From assembly GCA_003342895.1 (NCBI GenBank), contig PTFA01000159.1, positions 558,001-622,000 on the forward strand: a DNA stretch of 64,000 nucleotides, given 5' to 3'. Positions 1 through 12,759 of this stretch are shown piece by piece (within the stretch, counting starts at the first letter, position 1; each line of letters starts with the position of its first letter). Source of the stretch: Casuarius casuarius (lineage: Eukaryota; Chordata; Aves; Casuariiformes; Casuariidae). A program made the translations under genes and the position numbers. Under the pieces are notes generated by a model. It ran no database searches. It was not told where the DNA came from and worked only from the letters and a program-made list of their open reading frames with translations.

Positions 1-2981
1 AACCGTGTGTTTAATCTTATGAAAAGATGGCACGGGATCTTTAATGACCATGTTTTGTCAGGATCTTAGATTTATGATGTCTCTAAAAGACAGTTCTTGT
101 GGTGCCGTGTTCAAAAGACGTAATTAAAAAATCCATAATTCTTCTGAGTTTTGTTTTGGCTTGTCTTTTTCAGAGATGTACATTTATTCTGTTTTATTCC
201 TAATCTGTTCAGTGCAGCCTTGTGATGTCGGAGAGCCAGTCTTGGGAGGAAGCAGCTGGTCCGACCCCATGCCATCCATTGATGGGGAGGCTGTTTCCCT
301 AGCAACAGAAACTAGGAGAAACCAAAGAACAGCTCTTTCCCTGTTCATGTTTCCTTTTCACTCAGTGTTACATGCACTCATTAGCTTCTTAGGAAGAATC
401 ATACAGCTACTATCAACCCAGACTAGAGCTAAATGGAACAGTGTAAATGTCACCACAGCTTTCAAGGTTGTGAGCGTCTGAAGCCTGCTGCTATCAACAT
501 TAGTTTTGTATTGAAAAGTATTAACAAAGTAGGATATTTTTTCCCCTTTAGGAATTATTCATGGTGCTGTATCAAAACAAAGAAGTGAGGAAAAAGAGTA
601 GAAATTGCCACACAGCTTTGCCTCATGTTCTGTGGAGAATGTATTTGTATGCAAGACTGCAGTTTAAAGGGAAATGGTATGCCACTCAGATAGGGTTTTA
701 GAGCTGGCGCACATGGTACAGCATATCCTTTTTAATCATGCTCCTGAAATTGCTGGAGTTCCTCAGGAAAAAGAGAAGTTCGGAGACAAGTAAAGGAGAC
801 AACAGCCATGTTGACAAAGGGAGTTGATAGTGTACATGCTCTGGTGTTTTCATGCCTGTGTGAATAAGACCTTTGCTTTCTGGTCTGTGTTGTGCTACAC
901 CCTCATATAAACTTTTACCCAGGATTCTACCCTTTCTTTGACATTTCGCATATGTTTTTCCCTTGCAATGTCTTAGTGAAAATGACAGCACAAATTGCAT
1001 GGCAGTGGTAAAAAAGAGTTCAGAACTTGTTTAACTGCGGGGAAGGGACTATGGATATATTCTGCTTGGTTTGAGAAACGCTCCATTTATTGTTTTCTAA
1101 TATCAGGGTTAATAAATATGGAAATGAAGCCAAAACAGGGCACTGAATAAATACTAAAATAGTAAGTCAGCAGTACATAGGACGGAATTCTTAGTTCATG
1201 CTTGTGCAAAATATTTGTCTGAGTAATTGAATTCATTATTTCATAAAGTAAAAATATTTTTTTCTAAAATAGCATTATCACAAAGAAATGCTGAAGTTCC
1301 AAGCATTCTCTGATATGGAGAAGAGCTGCTCTTTTGTTAGAGTGAAAATATTAGTACCTGGCTGTCTGTGTAATAGGGTGTACATGCTTCCTCCATTCCA
1401 TAGTAGCCTTGTCTTACTAAAGCAGAAGTGGTCCTTACTTTGCATTCAGGTACCAGTTCAGAGGGAATGTGCTCTTTCCTCTTATACAAGCTCTGTGATA
1501 CTCTGCTTGCACCACCTGAGAACTGACCCAAACTGAGAGAAGCGCTGCACGTTTAGGCAGGTTGGATTCCTTTGCAAGTTATGCTGGTAACTGGTAGAAG
1601 CCTGAAAACTGCTATTGTAGAGGTATGACTGAATTTAGCATTACTGTCAGATGCTAAATATAGAGAGATTTGGGCCTCAACTGATGCAGCTTGATAGGGT
1701 TTTAGAAGTGGCTAGAGTGAGTTGGAGCAACTAAGGGACTTGCATAAAAAGTCTTTGTGACGTGAGCCTGGTTCAATAGGCCAAATCCAGTAGGTCTAGT
1801 TTGAGTGCATCAGAGATCAACACATTTTTAAAATTCAGACTGAATTCCTCCTGATTCCTGGGGTAGCCTAAAATTCTGGGCAGACTGTGGGATGTTGCCG
1901 ACTGACCAGGTAGCATGAAACAGAGGAAATATACACAGATTTCCAGAGCATAAGTGTTAAGAAAAGAAAATCTTCATTAATAAACTGAACAAACAAAACA
2001 TGCAAGTCATAGCTATGAATAGGCACCATCAAGCTGTCATTTTTTTTTAATGACTTTTTTTCAAAAGCTCCATGCTTTCAAGCGTTATTGTGATTACTAG
2101 CTCTAAATCTTTATAATAGCTGGTTGTACCAGCAGGTTGTATGGTTGTACGCAGCATAAATGCAGCATATTTTAATATATCAGTAGCTGCTTCTCTTGTA
2201 GTTATTCAGAGGCTTGAACTGACCACTCTGTTTTTTTGAGCAGGATAAAATCTGTGATATGGCAATTTTATTTTTTCCTCTTCTGAAGTATTATGGCTGA
2301 AATAGGTGTGCATATGAAACGCTGCTTTTTTCAATCTTGACATGATGAATTTTTATGCAACATCAGGCTCACTTCATGTGAAACTAAAGCTTTTAAAGCG
2401 TACACACACTGATCTCCTCCAGAAAAGGTAACATCCATCCTCCTGCCCAACATGTAATTTTGCTGCAGTGCCATTTCATAAGCAGACTTTTTCAAACTTA
2501 TGCTTTTCTTTGGCTAGTCCTTGGAAAAGAAAGAGAATAAAAAACAATTAGCTGTATTTAGTTAGAGAGTTTGTCAGTCAAGGGTCAGAGAGAGGATGCT
2601 ACATTGATAGTTTGTGTTCGAGATTCACTACGGTGCTTCATATACTCTGTAAAAGTAAAAGCAGTATTTGGGCAGAGGGAAAAAATAAACTGGAAGAAGC
2701 TGGTGGCCAAAGTTCTAGCTGCATCCTGTTAAATATAAACATTAGCCTTTTCTAGTGGCAATGTTTTTTTCAGGAAAATTGAGGGTCTTTTCAGTTCTCT
2801 GCTGCTGCTTGTTTGTTTTTATTTTGTTTTAAACTCCAGCATTTTGACCTGTACTTTCCTGGGTGGTGGAATAATGGATTCCTCCCTCTCAAGGCCAAAT
2901 ACTGTTTTTTCTTTCAGCTAAAGCTTCCAGTAGTGTGCAGAGACAAGTTTGACTTTTTTTTGTGTGTTTGCATGTATTCCT
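1..2981. other. Non-coding stretch, no gene recognised
   Basis: AT-rich sequence with stops in all frames at short intervals. The longest open frame here (161-481, +) begins at a TTG, not an ATG, and follows a strong polypyrimidine-CAG at 171-173 that could be a splice acceptor. Its translation matches no family I know. Apart from the X-box-like motif listed separately I see no regulatory or repeat feature. Confidence 0.6.
293..306. promoter_or_regulatory. RFX-type X-box-like motif
   Basis: The 14-mer GTTTCCCTAGCAAC fits the X-box pattern GTHNYYATRRNAAC at every position except one (CT in place of the central AT). RFX factors bind such imperfect inverted repeats near ciliary and MHC class II genes and in distal enhancers. 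No promoter or coding start is visible nearby, so a distal site or a chance match are both possible. Confidence 0.3.
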
Positions 2982-2994
2982 CCCCCCCCCCCCC
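2982..2994 (+). repeat. Poly-C run (C13)
   Basis: Thirteen consecutive C residues preceded by a T-rich stretch. A simple homopolymer; its length is likely polymorphic and sensitive to sequencing error. Confidence 0.9.
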
Positions 2995-3088
2995 AATCTC
3001 TTCCTGGGATTTCCCAAAATGAAAACTATAAATATACTTGGTTACCTCCTCAGCACTGTTGTGCCTGACTTGTAAACCTTACTGCCAA

Positions 3089-3116
3089 ATTAAATGTGAT
3101 CAAAAAAAAAAAAAAA
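3089..3116 (+). repeat. Poly-A tail-like tract with upstream ATTAAA
   Basis: An A15 run (3102-3116) lies 13 nt after the start of ATTAAA (3089-3094), the common variant polyadenylation hexamer. This is the arrangement left by a retroposed transcript end. I could not find a target-site duplication or recognise a source gene upstream, so a plain A-run is equally possible. Confidence 0.35.
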
Positions 3117-4575
3117 GCCCTTCATAAAAAATTCAGAGAAAATATGTTACTTGAAAGGTTTCCAATCTCTCTGCTCTGCTTCTACTTTAGAAATACACTG
3201 TAGAGTGATTTGTTTTTTCTTATTATTTTGGGGGTATAATCTGTTAAGCAGTGATCAAGGTAAACGTCTGAATGCAGCACAGCCGTTGTGAGACTGAAAG
3301 ACACTGAGATAATGGAGTCTCCTATCACATACTCAGTGGGGTTTGGGTGACAGCATAAAACTGTTTCTTACTGGATTTGTTATTTATAGGAATGGCTAAC
3401 CTGATAAGGCATGAATCATGCCTTTCTTCTTCCTCCTCACACTTGATTATACTCCAGACCTCAGAAATCTTGAGTATAGCCCTTGAAAGAGAGCTGGATA
3501 ACTTAGAATGAGAGCGTATTATGTATTTTAGAATTGGAGGAACTGCATTCTCACTGCTGGCACCTCTGCTCTTACGCTTTGATCATTGGTTTCACCCTAT
3601 CCTGAACAGCAGTGGGGACCTAAATTACACCAGCCACCAACTCTACTCCGAAAGAGGAGCCTGGGAGCCCTCATTCTCAAGCTGCTGTGCTTGTGTGAAG
3701 GTTAGAGAGCCTTCACCACAGCACTAGTAGCTCAGATGTAGTCCTACCACTTGGGAGATCACACAGACTGTCCTTGCTATAGATTCATACACAGGCAAGC
3801 TTGAAGGGATGAAGAAATCTTGCATTTCCTTGTGGGAGGTGTTGAGTTAGAAAGGAGTTTAACTTGGGTTATCAAATTCCTCATGAGTGGAGGTGCTCAG
3901 CACCTGCAGTTCTGTTAACTTTGGTTTTAAGTTCAGCTTCTTTGAAAGCTTTCTATGCTATGTTGCTCACTCTGGAGATATAAGTTTTGAAAGGTGAGTG
4001 CTCAAGCATTGGAGAGGAATGAAAGCATCTAGGATGGGATTTTCAAGGTAAAACATGTTGCATTTGAGGAAAACGCTTTCTATACAGCTGGAAATAGATT
4101 TTTTTGTTGTTGTTCTGGAAACTACTTATTTTTAAATTAAAAGAAAAAGAGAAAAGAGCTTTTGAATTGAAATGTTAAGTTCATTGGCATGAAATAAGAC
4201 TGATTAAAAAAAAGAGAGAGAGAAATCCCTCTTAGACAAAAAGTTGTCCTCATCCACTGAGACACTTGAGATCCATGAGCTCTTTGATTCAATTCACTTG
4301 AGACAGAGATGCTTGCTAATTACTGAGAAATTAATTTAAAAAACAAAACACATACCCGTTTTGCACACACTAAACACCAATCCTGTCTTGCACAAATTAG
4401 CAAACTGTACATGCTGCTTCCAGGCCCCCAAAGGATAATTTGCTGATACACATGAAATTATCCATTTTGTACATGTTTCTAACACATACGCATACAAAAA
4501 AGCAACTGCTCACGTTCAGGGAGGATGAGGGTAGGGGAATTCAAGTGTTGGGAACCCTGTCGAACATACAATAGC
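3117..4575. other. Non-coding stretch, nothing recognised
   Basis: AT-rich unique-looking sequence. Short open frames are present in every frame and none has recognisable protein similarity. I see no repeat family, CpG clustering or structured element. Confidence 0.6.
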
Positions 4576-4596
4576 TGGTGACGTTATACGTCACCA
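4576..4596. repeat. Perfect 9-bp inverted repeat with CRE half-sites
   Basis: TGGTGACGT and ACGTCACCA are exact reverse complements separated by TAT. With one bulged T the arms extend to 12 bp (AGC on the left, TGCT on the right). Each arm holds a TGACGT/ACGTCA motif, the CREB/ATF half-site core. It may be a paired factor site or a small cruciform. Confidence 0.6.
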
Positions 4597-4801
4597 TGCT
4601 GGTGAGCATGTCTCCTCACACAGCTCTATGTCTGGTGTGAGTTCCACAGGGAGCTATGTGGCTGATTTCCTGTGCATCTTTTCTTTTCTTTTTTTTTCTT
4701 TTTTTGCATTCTACCCTCACACACAATCCAGTTACTTCACAGTTTAGTTCAACCTGTTCTTACTGCACTTTTATCTCCTAAAATTTTACCTATTACAAAT
4801 G

Positions 4802-5075
4802 GGGTAAGAGGAGAGTCCCTTGAGTTTGTCTGGTCAACCCCTCCTCTTAATAGTGGAGGATTGTTTCATATACTGTATTTTCAAATGCTTGTGCTAGCCT
4901 TCTTTTGAACATTTCAAATAATGAGGTTTCTACTGACTATCATGGAAGATTATTTCACATGGTAACACATCTTGCCGGTAGGAAGTTTTTGTTATTTGTT
5001 TCCTAAAGCTCTTTATCACCTTTCAAATACTCTAGTGAGTCATATGCTCTTTGATAACCGTCTTGAAACATCTAT
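4802..5075 (-). mobile_element. Ancient CR1/L3-type LINE fragment (3' region)
   Basis: Read on the + strand this follows the antisense pattern of CR1/L3 3' regions: a TCTGGTCAACCCCTCCTC block, then a run resembling GGGGTTTCTACTACC...GGAAGATTATTTCACAT, then CTTGCCGGTAGGAAGTTTTT. These correspond to the usual stretch describing untranslated CR1 tail sequence. No reverse-transcriptase coding remains. Divergence is high, so the subfamily (CR1 versus L3) is uncertain and the ends are approximate. Confidence 0.6.
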
Positions 5076-7010
5076 AATGAATCCACATCTAGAAGAAATG
5101 CATGAATTTCAGTAAGATGAGGATAGCTAATGATAGAAAATTGAGGTGAGATGGAAGGATACAGGTGAATAATATCACAATGCACATTTTCTATCCATCT
5201 TTTTTTTTTTGAAAAATTCTTTTTTTAGTAAAAAGGGCAGAACTTTTTTGCTTCTGATTCTGGAGTTAAAATTTGTGGTGAGAACTAAAGGAAATAGAGG
5301 GTTAATCTGCTCAGAACTGGCCAAAACATTCACCCAAACTAAAAAAAAAACCCAAACACATCTTCCTTTCAAGTTCTTGAAATCAATCAATCTTTATGAA
5401 ATCTTTTGGGTTTAATAAGATAACATATGTTGATGGAGATACAGCTATTTGAGACTATTCAGGCAGACTCTTGTGCCTTCTCTTTTACTGGCCAACTTGA
5501 GGTGCTCTTGATTTTATGGGAGGTGGAAGATTAATCTTACTTAAAATCAGTCTTCCCTAGAGAATCAGAAATACACACTCGCCATTTTTTTTTTTTTGAT
5601 AATGTTGGGAATGTTATATTATAACAGCTGGGGCACATGAAAGGGTCACAAAATTATATCCTAGCAATGTGATTTTTTTAAAAAAAGTTTTATACAAAAT
5701 ACAGTTTTTACACTAATTCCATGATGAATTAATAGATATTATGGGACCAACTTGCAACCATTGTTGGCATAACTGAGAGAAAAGAGACTGAGTTGAATTC
5801 AAATGAGAAATTTCAAAATGTAATATAGCTCATACGTATTGAGAAATTGCAGTATCTCATTTGTCTTCCATAGGTCTATACTGGTCCGCATCAGCAACAG
5901 ATTGACCCGTTATCTTTACGGGATTATGAATAAGAATTGGGGAAATGCACAATAAGGAAACAGGGCTTGGAGTGGTGTTTCATTTTGGTTTTTCTGCCAG
6001 AAATAGAAAAACATTTTGCTTGATTTACAACACGCTTATACTGCATTAGATTTGATGCACAGATACCCTGGAGACGGGTCTACAAAGGTAGAGCTGCCAA
6101 AATAGTGAGGGAAAGAAGAGTTTTGTACTGCCTGTGCTACAAGGGGAAGTGGAAAGGGGAAAGTGGGGCTTTGGAACCCATGGCGGGGGGCAAGAGGGTT
6201 GCCTGAGCGCATTGCCCGGCACAGCAAGCTGCCACGTGGCAAAAGGCAAGCAGCAAATTCATATGCAAGGAAAGGGGACTGGGAACAGTGATGAAAGGAA
6301 GGAGAACTGTATTTAGCCTATATTTATCTTTGCTGAAGGTTGATGTCACTTGGCTGAAAAAGAAGTGATTTTACAGCTAATCCTATTCTTATGACTGCAA
6401 CCTTGCGTATGCGAGATGAAATTAAATACCTAAAAGCAGCAGCCGTTGTAGCTGAGGAGGTCCTAATGGTATTGTATTCTGCTATTTTTCTCAATTTAAG
6501 TATATTGAATGACCTCTAATCATAAGAAACTTGTAAGTGCAACTTCTGGAGCCTCTGACCAGGTCTCTGGCCAGAATAAATCATGCCAACTGTAATAGAT
6601 GCCTCGAGGCAAGACAGATTTGTGCCGTTTGGAGTAGTTCATAAAACAGTAATAACGACTTTCTTCACATAGTGTAAATTATTTATTTGTCTTCTCTGGT
6701 CACCTTCTGCAGATATGTTAGCAAACAAATTAATCTGTGGACGGACTATTCATAGAAACACATTTAAGAGAGTATTGCAAAATCTTCCATTTGTGTCTGG
6801 CCTACACCAGAAATCTGAATCTAAGAGCTATACTCAATTGCAAAACAGGTTATTTTATTCACTTAATAGGTTCAGGTTATCTTGACTGAGGAATTAAAAA
6901 GGTGTAAGAATCTCTTTGTCATCAACAAACTAAAAAATGTGTAGTTCTTAAGAAGGTAATTTATCAAAAACATGAGGCAGTTGTAGAAAATTCAAGAGTA
7001 GGGGGATGTC
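5076..7010. other. Non-coding stretch, nothing recognised
   Basis: AT-rich sequence with several short homopolymer runs (T around 5201 and 5588, A around 5341). Overlapping short open frames at 6036-6349 on both strands come from a locally stop-poor patch and have no family resemblance. No gene or classified repeat is visible. Confidence 0.55.
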
Positions 7011-7057
7011 ATATTTACCTATATATTTATTATATAGGTATATATATTATATATATG
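7011..7057. repeat. AT-rich simple sequence
   Basis: Alternating TA/AT-rich tract built from TATATA and TTATATAGG-like units, followed by further TA-rich sequence near 7255-7316. It is self-complementary and low in complexity. Confidence 0.8.
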
Positions 7058-8899
7058 TTCTTTTTTCAAAATGCTAAGGCAGGAGGGGTAAATGAATTAT
7101 GTAATGTATTCCTGTTCAATTTAAGAAAGGCCTAATAATAGTGCTGTACTTCTACAAACACTGTTGGTTGACAGATTCCCTACTCTGAAGGCTGAAGGTC
7201 AGGAGAATATATTATTTATCTGAGTGCCATTTGAGGTATATCTTGGAAATTAGGGTTGGTAAATATATGTCGTGTTCATGTATGTATATATGAGTTTATA
7301 AATATAAAAATATTTATCCTTATGAGGTAAAAATGGGAAATACTGAGTATTCATCGGAGATGAAGTTGGAGGAAAGGGGAATACTTTTCATGTGTTCTCC
7401 TGGAAGTGAAAAACAGTTGTTAAACTGTGTCAGAACAAGAAAAGTGCTCACTTTCAAAGCTTATTGATAAAAGATATTGACATACTGAAAAAAAAAAGGG
7501 GGGGAATAAAAGTAGGAATGTGTCCTAGGGAGACAGACAACAACAATGTAGGGAAATATTGCCAAGCAAATGAAAATGACTAATGTCAGATAGCGACCGT
7601 TGAGTGGATAAGACGCAAAGGAAGCCGAATAATGTTGGATGGCAATTGTTAAGTGGACATGAATAAATAAAGATGAATTATGGGAGGTGATGAATGTTGA
7701 ATAGGCAAGAAACAAATGAAGATAAACAATGTCACGTGAAGTTTCCTGAGCAGCAAAGAAAGATAATGAAAAGTTTTTTCTTTGGATGGTTGAAATGTAG
7801 CAAACTCCAGGGTAAAGCCCTTTCTGTATGGGTTTGCATGTTTTGAACTCAAAATGACCATCCTGACAATTGGATGCTACCAAAAAAAGCTTATAAGTGT
7901 TTTTTTTTTTGGGGGGGGGGGTTGGTTTCTTTTTTATTAAAACTCTACAAATGTATACTATTGTTTCCTGGCAGTTGCCCTGCTCTCTGGATTTTGTTAC
8001 AGTTGAGATATGCCCCTTGCAGTGAGCTCCTCATTTAAAGAACAGTGTCCTGGTGTGTATGTTAAAGGAGGTAGAAAGGCTTATTAATGCTTCCTCATTT
8101 TGTTCAGGCTTTTAAATATGAAACTCTATTTCTTATGCTAGCCTATTCTTCCCATGTTGTTGAATTTTAAATTGAATACACTTTGTGTTCTTTGTCACAT
8201 GCACAGAAAAAACCCACTTCTTGTTTTCTTTAATAATCTTAAGAAAGAATATTGTGTATAACGGTTTCATGCTGTATACTTGGATCTAAATTCTAGCAAA
8301 TTTAGAAGCTAAGTTTTGAGTCCTGATTTTTACTGAGGATAAGGGAGCCAAGCTATTGAGGTCCAGAAGAAAGGCATCTGGAGGGATCAAACCCCACATA
8401 TTTGAAGAAGAGCTTCAGTCAGATCATCTTAGACATCTAAGCCAAAAACCTCAAGAGAGAGCTTAATTGGACTTCCTTCATTTTGGAGCTCTTAAGCTCC
8501 TGTATCAGTAAGGTGCACATGTGTTCGTGAGGTATTCTCTCTGTAGCATCAGCTTTGGCAATGGCAATATTATCAACTACTTCTAATTAAAAGGCAGTGT
8601 TTACTACTTTAAAGCAAAGCACGATGCAGCACTTGCCAGTAGTTGTCATGTAGTGGTATTGAAAATACTAAATACTAAAGTACTTGCCCCTTTTGTCATC
8701 TTCCCAACTTTTTCCTTCCTCTATAAGTTAGCCACAGTAGATTTAAAGTCTAATTTACCCTGCTTGGTTTTCTCTTCCCTCTACAGTCATTTACCCTGCT
8801 TCAAAGCGGCTGCAAAATGACACCATTCTGATCGGAAACGCATTTTTTTTGCAAAAACGAATGTGTGCTGTTTGCACCAGTTCAGGAGCTATGTTGGCT
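7058..8899. other. Non-coding stretch, nothing recognised apart from a T/G tract
   Basis: Includes a 140-codon open frame on the minus strand (7461-7883), which lies under a purine-rich + strand and so lacks minus-strand stops by composition. Its translation is hydrophobic and unlike any protein I know. Otherwise AT-rich unique sequence. Confidence 0.55.
7900..7921 (+). repeat. T11G11 homopolymer junction
   Basis: Eleven T residues run directly into eleven G residues. The abrupt T/G junction is unusual as a simple repeat and is prone to assembly or base-calling error. Confidence 0.9.
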
Positions 8900-8912
8900 T
8901 GCGCCCTGGTGG
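8900..8912 (-). promoter_or_regulatory. CTCF core-like site
   Basis: On the minus strand the 13-mer CCACCAGGGCGCA fits the CTCF core CCASYAGRKGGCR at 12 of 13 positions; the mismatch is C for G at position 10. CTCF organises chromatin loops and boundaries, and its core motif is conserved across vertebrates. The orientation would be minus. A single motif in 64 kb can arise by chance, so this is only a candidate. Confidence 0.35.
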
Positions 8913-9871
8913 TGATGAGTCCCCTAAGGTGCTCTGAGATGGCAGAGTAGGTTAGGGGTGCTGCTCTCTGACTTCTTGCTCAGCTTTTGGTAGCTGAGTC
9001 ACCTGCAAGTGAAAATTTTGCATCGGTCTCACTTTCGATGACTCAGTTTTATGAGGCAGTGTTGCTTTCTTCCATGTTCTCCAGTTAGAAGTCGCAGGAG
9101 CAATTGGCAGGGTATGATTCATATGGACTCCTTAGGCTGTTTCTATTGAGACTTTTATTTTTCCATTTCAGCCTGGTAGTTGGCACTGGATATCTGTTCT
9201 TGAAAAGAAGCAAAAGGAAAAGCATTTTAGCAGAAGGGTCTCTTTCCAATCTCAGATCTCTAGTTCCTGCTGTAGGAATCACACTTTTTGACTACAGCAC
9301 CCCATGTCTTGGTGAGATGAACCCACCTCCTGCCCGTGGTTAATTTTCAGCCTATGTGGCAGACTGTGGGCATGTTACTCTGCCTGTTTAGATGGTGGTC
9401 TAAAAAAGATGTATCAAACAGTGGTGAGCACAGCCCTTGCACATTTTATTGTTGTCTTTCAGTGTTTGATATTTAGTACCCACATGGAGAAATGGTGGTT
9501 AATCTATGAAGAAATGTGGAGTTTACAATGTCATCTTTGTGGTGTCTTTTCCCAAGTCAGGAAGGGGCAAATCTGCACCTCTTATGAAGCTTCTGCAAAT
9601 GAGCTATGCAGGTGGATGCAGGGAGCTTTTACCCCTCCTGTCAGGTATGAAACAGTGACCCAAAGACATGCTGGGCAGAGCATGGGATTTAAAATCCAAT
9701 CCCAAAGTCCTTTTCTACCCTAAGCAGTGTTTTGATAACAGCTACAAACATAAGGTCCGTTGGTCCTACAGTTCTGCCCAGATCTTCAGTTTTCACTTCT
9801 GGGTAACACTTGCCTTAGCAAAGAACTAGAAGAGTTTTTGTCATTTGTGAGTCTTGTGAAGCAGGGAATAT

Positions 9872-9935
9872 TGGGTCAAATTTAGCCCTTGAGTAAAAGG
9901 TGCAACTCCAACTAGTACTGGTTAGCAGTGAATTT
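9872..9935. repeat. Fragment of ancient amniote foldback repeat
   Basis: Contains TCAAATTTAGCCCTTGAGTAAAAGG followed by TGCAACTCCAACTAG in diverged form. This resembles a dispersed palindromic repeat I recall from sauropsid genomes (AAATTCA..CCCTGGTGTAA..GTAACTCCATTG). Related pieces occur at 22681, 26240 and 35297 in this window. Family name not known to me. Confidence 0.35.
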
Positions 9936-12759
9936 TCCACTCTTTGGAAAAATGGTATTTTGTATTTTTAACCCTAAATGAGGATCAAAAGCTCTCATTT
10001 AATAGCTTTTTCTAATTTTGAGTCAGTTGAAACATTTCATTTTTATTATAACTGTTTAAAAGAGCAGACTTTAAAACAAAGCAATGTTGAAAAAGGCAAT
10101 TAATCTTTCCATTTTGAAAATGTGGGAAAGGGTTGTTTTGCTATTTAGGTAGTTTCTCTTTGTAGTGTTAAAATGAATTTTCTTCTAAATTGTCGGTTCA
10201 GTTAGTCATTTTGGATAGAGAAAGATCATACTGAAGCTATTTTTTGGCCAGTTCTTAAGCATTACAGAAAATATTTCTTTCTAAGGGTCATTGGTTCCCT
10301 GTAGCACAGTGGAAAACTCTTTTATTAAGTAACCTTTATGATTTACTGTTATCCAGAAGTTCTGTTAACTGGGTCTGTTCTCATTGTGGCCTACCTATTG
10401 GAACAGGCACAGAGACAAATTTACTTTTTGGTTAAGTATTTGGCTATAATCAATATAACACAGATTAGCAAACTGTGACCTTGTTCTCTTTTGTCCAAGC
10501 ATTAGAAAAGAAGTTTGATTTCACTCTATATCTGAATTTCGTTCTATGTCATACGGTATATGGCCCTATATAGAAATATAGTAGCCAAAAAAAGAGGAAT
10601 GCCTACCTCCTACTGGAAAACTAGGCCAAGAATTTCATGCCTGAAGTTGTCTTTTGTTGTCTATACCTTCTGTGTAGTTGAAAAGCTATAGAAAGCTATT
10701 TTTTTTTAAGCTGTTATCTCTTTCAGGTAACTAGAAGAAAGCTGAGTAGCCTTCTCCACAATTAGTGGGAAAATATGCAAGTCCTTGAGATAAATTCCAG
10801 TGATCATCAATCAATTATAAATGAATTTTTGATATCGCTATTCCTGCAAATCCTCCAGAAGATCCACTGGTATTTTCCAGCCTGTGAGACAGTTAATATA
10901 AGTGGCTCTGTTTTTGTCATTGGCTTAAGTTTTGCCAAATTCAGTGTTGCTGGTCTCACTTTACACGATTTCCCGTTACCTCACTACAGTCTTACAAAAG
11001 GCATAGTCTTGAATAGCACAAAACAGATTTTGTTAGTTCCCATTTTGGCATGTTACTCCTTTGAGAGCAAGGATTTTCGTATTGTGGGTTTGAGGTTCCC
11101 TGTTACAGCCAAAGGTGATTCAAGGTGAGATCCAGCATGGATAACATTTGCTTCCCTATTCATGACTATAAACAGTCAGATAGGCTTCTGAAAACTTCCT
11201 TTGTGCAGAGTGGTCTTCCTATTTTTACAAATTGGGAGAGAAAAAAGTAATAGATGGTATTTTGGTACTAAAAGGCACCAATGAAATTCACTTGCAATAT
11301 TTTAGTACTATTTAATGAAATTGCAAGATTTAATTTTAGTGATTTTGAGGTTTGGTACAAATCATGCAGTCTTTGTCCTAAATATCTCTATACAGCTATC
11401 AAACTGTCACTCAAACATTTAAATCTGAGTAGTCTTCAACTCAACACCTTACACAGGTTTGTGGACAGAAATTGAGCTAAACATTAGGAATATTGCTCAT
11501 CATTGTTCTCTTCTTTTAGTGTTCCTTTTTTTATCTTTTACTCTTTTGTATATTCTCTCTGGTTCTTATTGTATATTGCTGGCCATAGAACAGAGGTAAT
11601 TTAGAAAAGTTAAGTATAATAAAGAGGGCAAAGTCTAAGCTTATGGACTTACTACTCTTTTCTATGAACTTTAAGTATTCCAAGGTCTGTGTTCATGAAA
11701 GCCATTTATAAACAGTAAAATGAAGTGCTTATATGTTACTAAATCAACAGATAAATGTGGAATTATACCCTACTTGGTGCAGTTCCAGATTCTTCTATTC
11801 TGTACTATATTACTCCTTGGACTACTGCTTTTTCTTTGTGTTTGCTGTGTATCTTTTTCCATACAATGTTCTTGCCACACCCTGACATCCTGCCTCCCTG
11901 ACATCTGCAAAAGAAGTGAGATTTTATAAATTATCAGTTCAAATATCAACAGAAAAATGGAATTGAAATAGCCCCAACCCCCCACATGCCTCATTAATGT
12001 TGTAGAAAAAAGGATGCTTTACACCTTAATAAGCTGAGAGTGTATGAAGAAAAAGAGGGAATTGTCTGGAGTGTATTCTTAGAAGACAAGGTCATACAGA
12101 GTGAGATTTATTTGCAAAAACCACAATGCTCACTCAGGTCTGTCTGAATTTTTATGTGTGCTCCTGAAGAAACCTTTCTTTTAATTTAATATCTATCTCC
12201 TGTTGATAATGGCCAATATCTGGTTTCTCAAGGGATCTTGAAGAAAAGAGCAGAGGATTACACACAGACAGGACTTTCCATGGTGTAGAGTACTGTTTGA
12301 AACCACCAAGTGCAATAGTTTAAAATGAAAGGGTCCATCTACTTACACTTCAACCAGTTTTTTTAGGACACTTGTGTGATAGAGAGGCTGGTGTGATGGT
12401 ACAGGGATGGAGGTTTTGTGTTAAAGCAGCAAAATAATAGCCATAATCTTGAAGCAGTAGGTATAAATCTTGAAGTCTTCTACACTTAACTGACAACATT
12501 TAGTGTTAGGCATGAGCAGCATCTAGGCTTAAGGTGTGTCAAGAGATGTAGGTTAAACTTTTTGACTGATAGCAGTATCTGATTTTATTAAAATGTTTGT
12601 TCTTTCAGTTCTTAAATGCTCTTATCTTATTGCAAATACGCTGAGGAAAAAATGCAGGCAGTTTGGCTCGAGTCCCTCTGCCCTGTTTTCATCCTTTGTA
12701 CCATGTTATTCTCTGGGCTGATGGTGCAGTGGCAGAGCAGCAGGCAGTGTGGCTGGAGA

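Noticed and set aside
7461..7883. 140-codon minus-strand open frame
   Set aside because: Purine-rich + strand removes minus-strand stops; it starts next to homopolymer tracts and has no recognisable domain.
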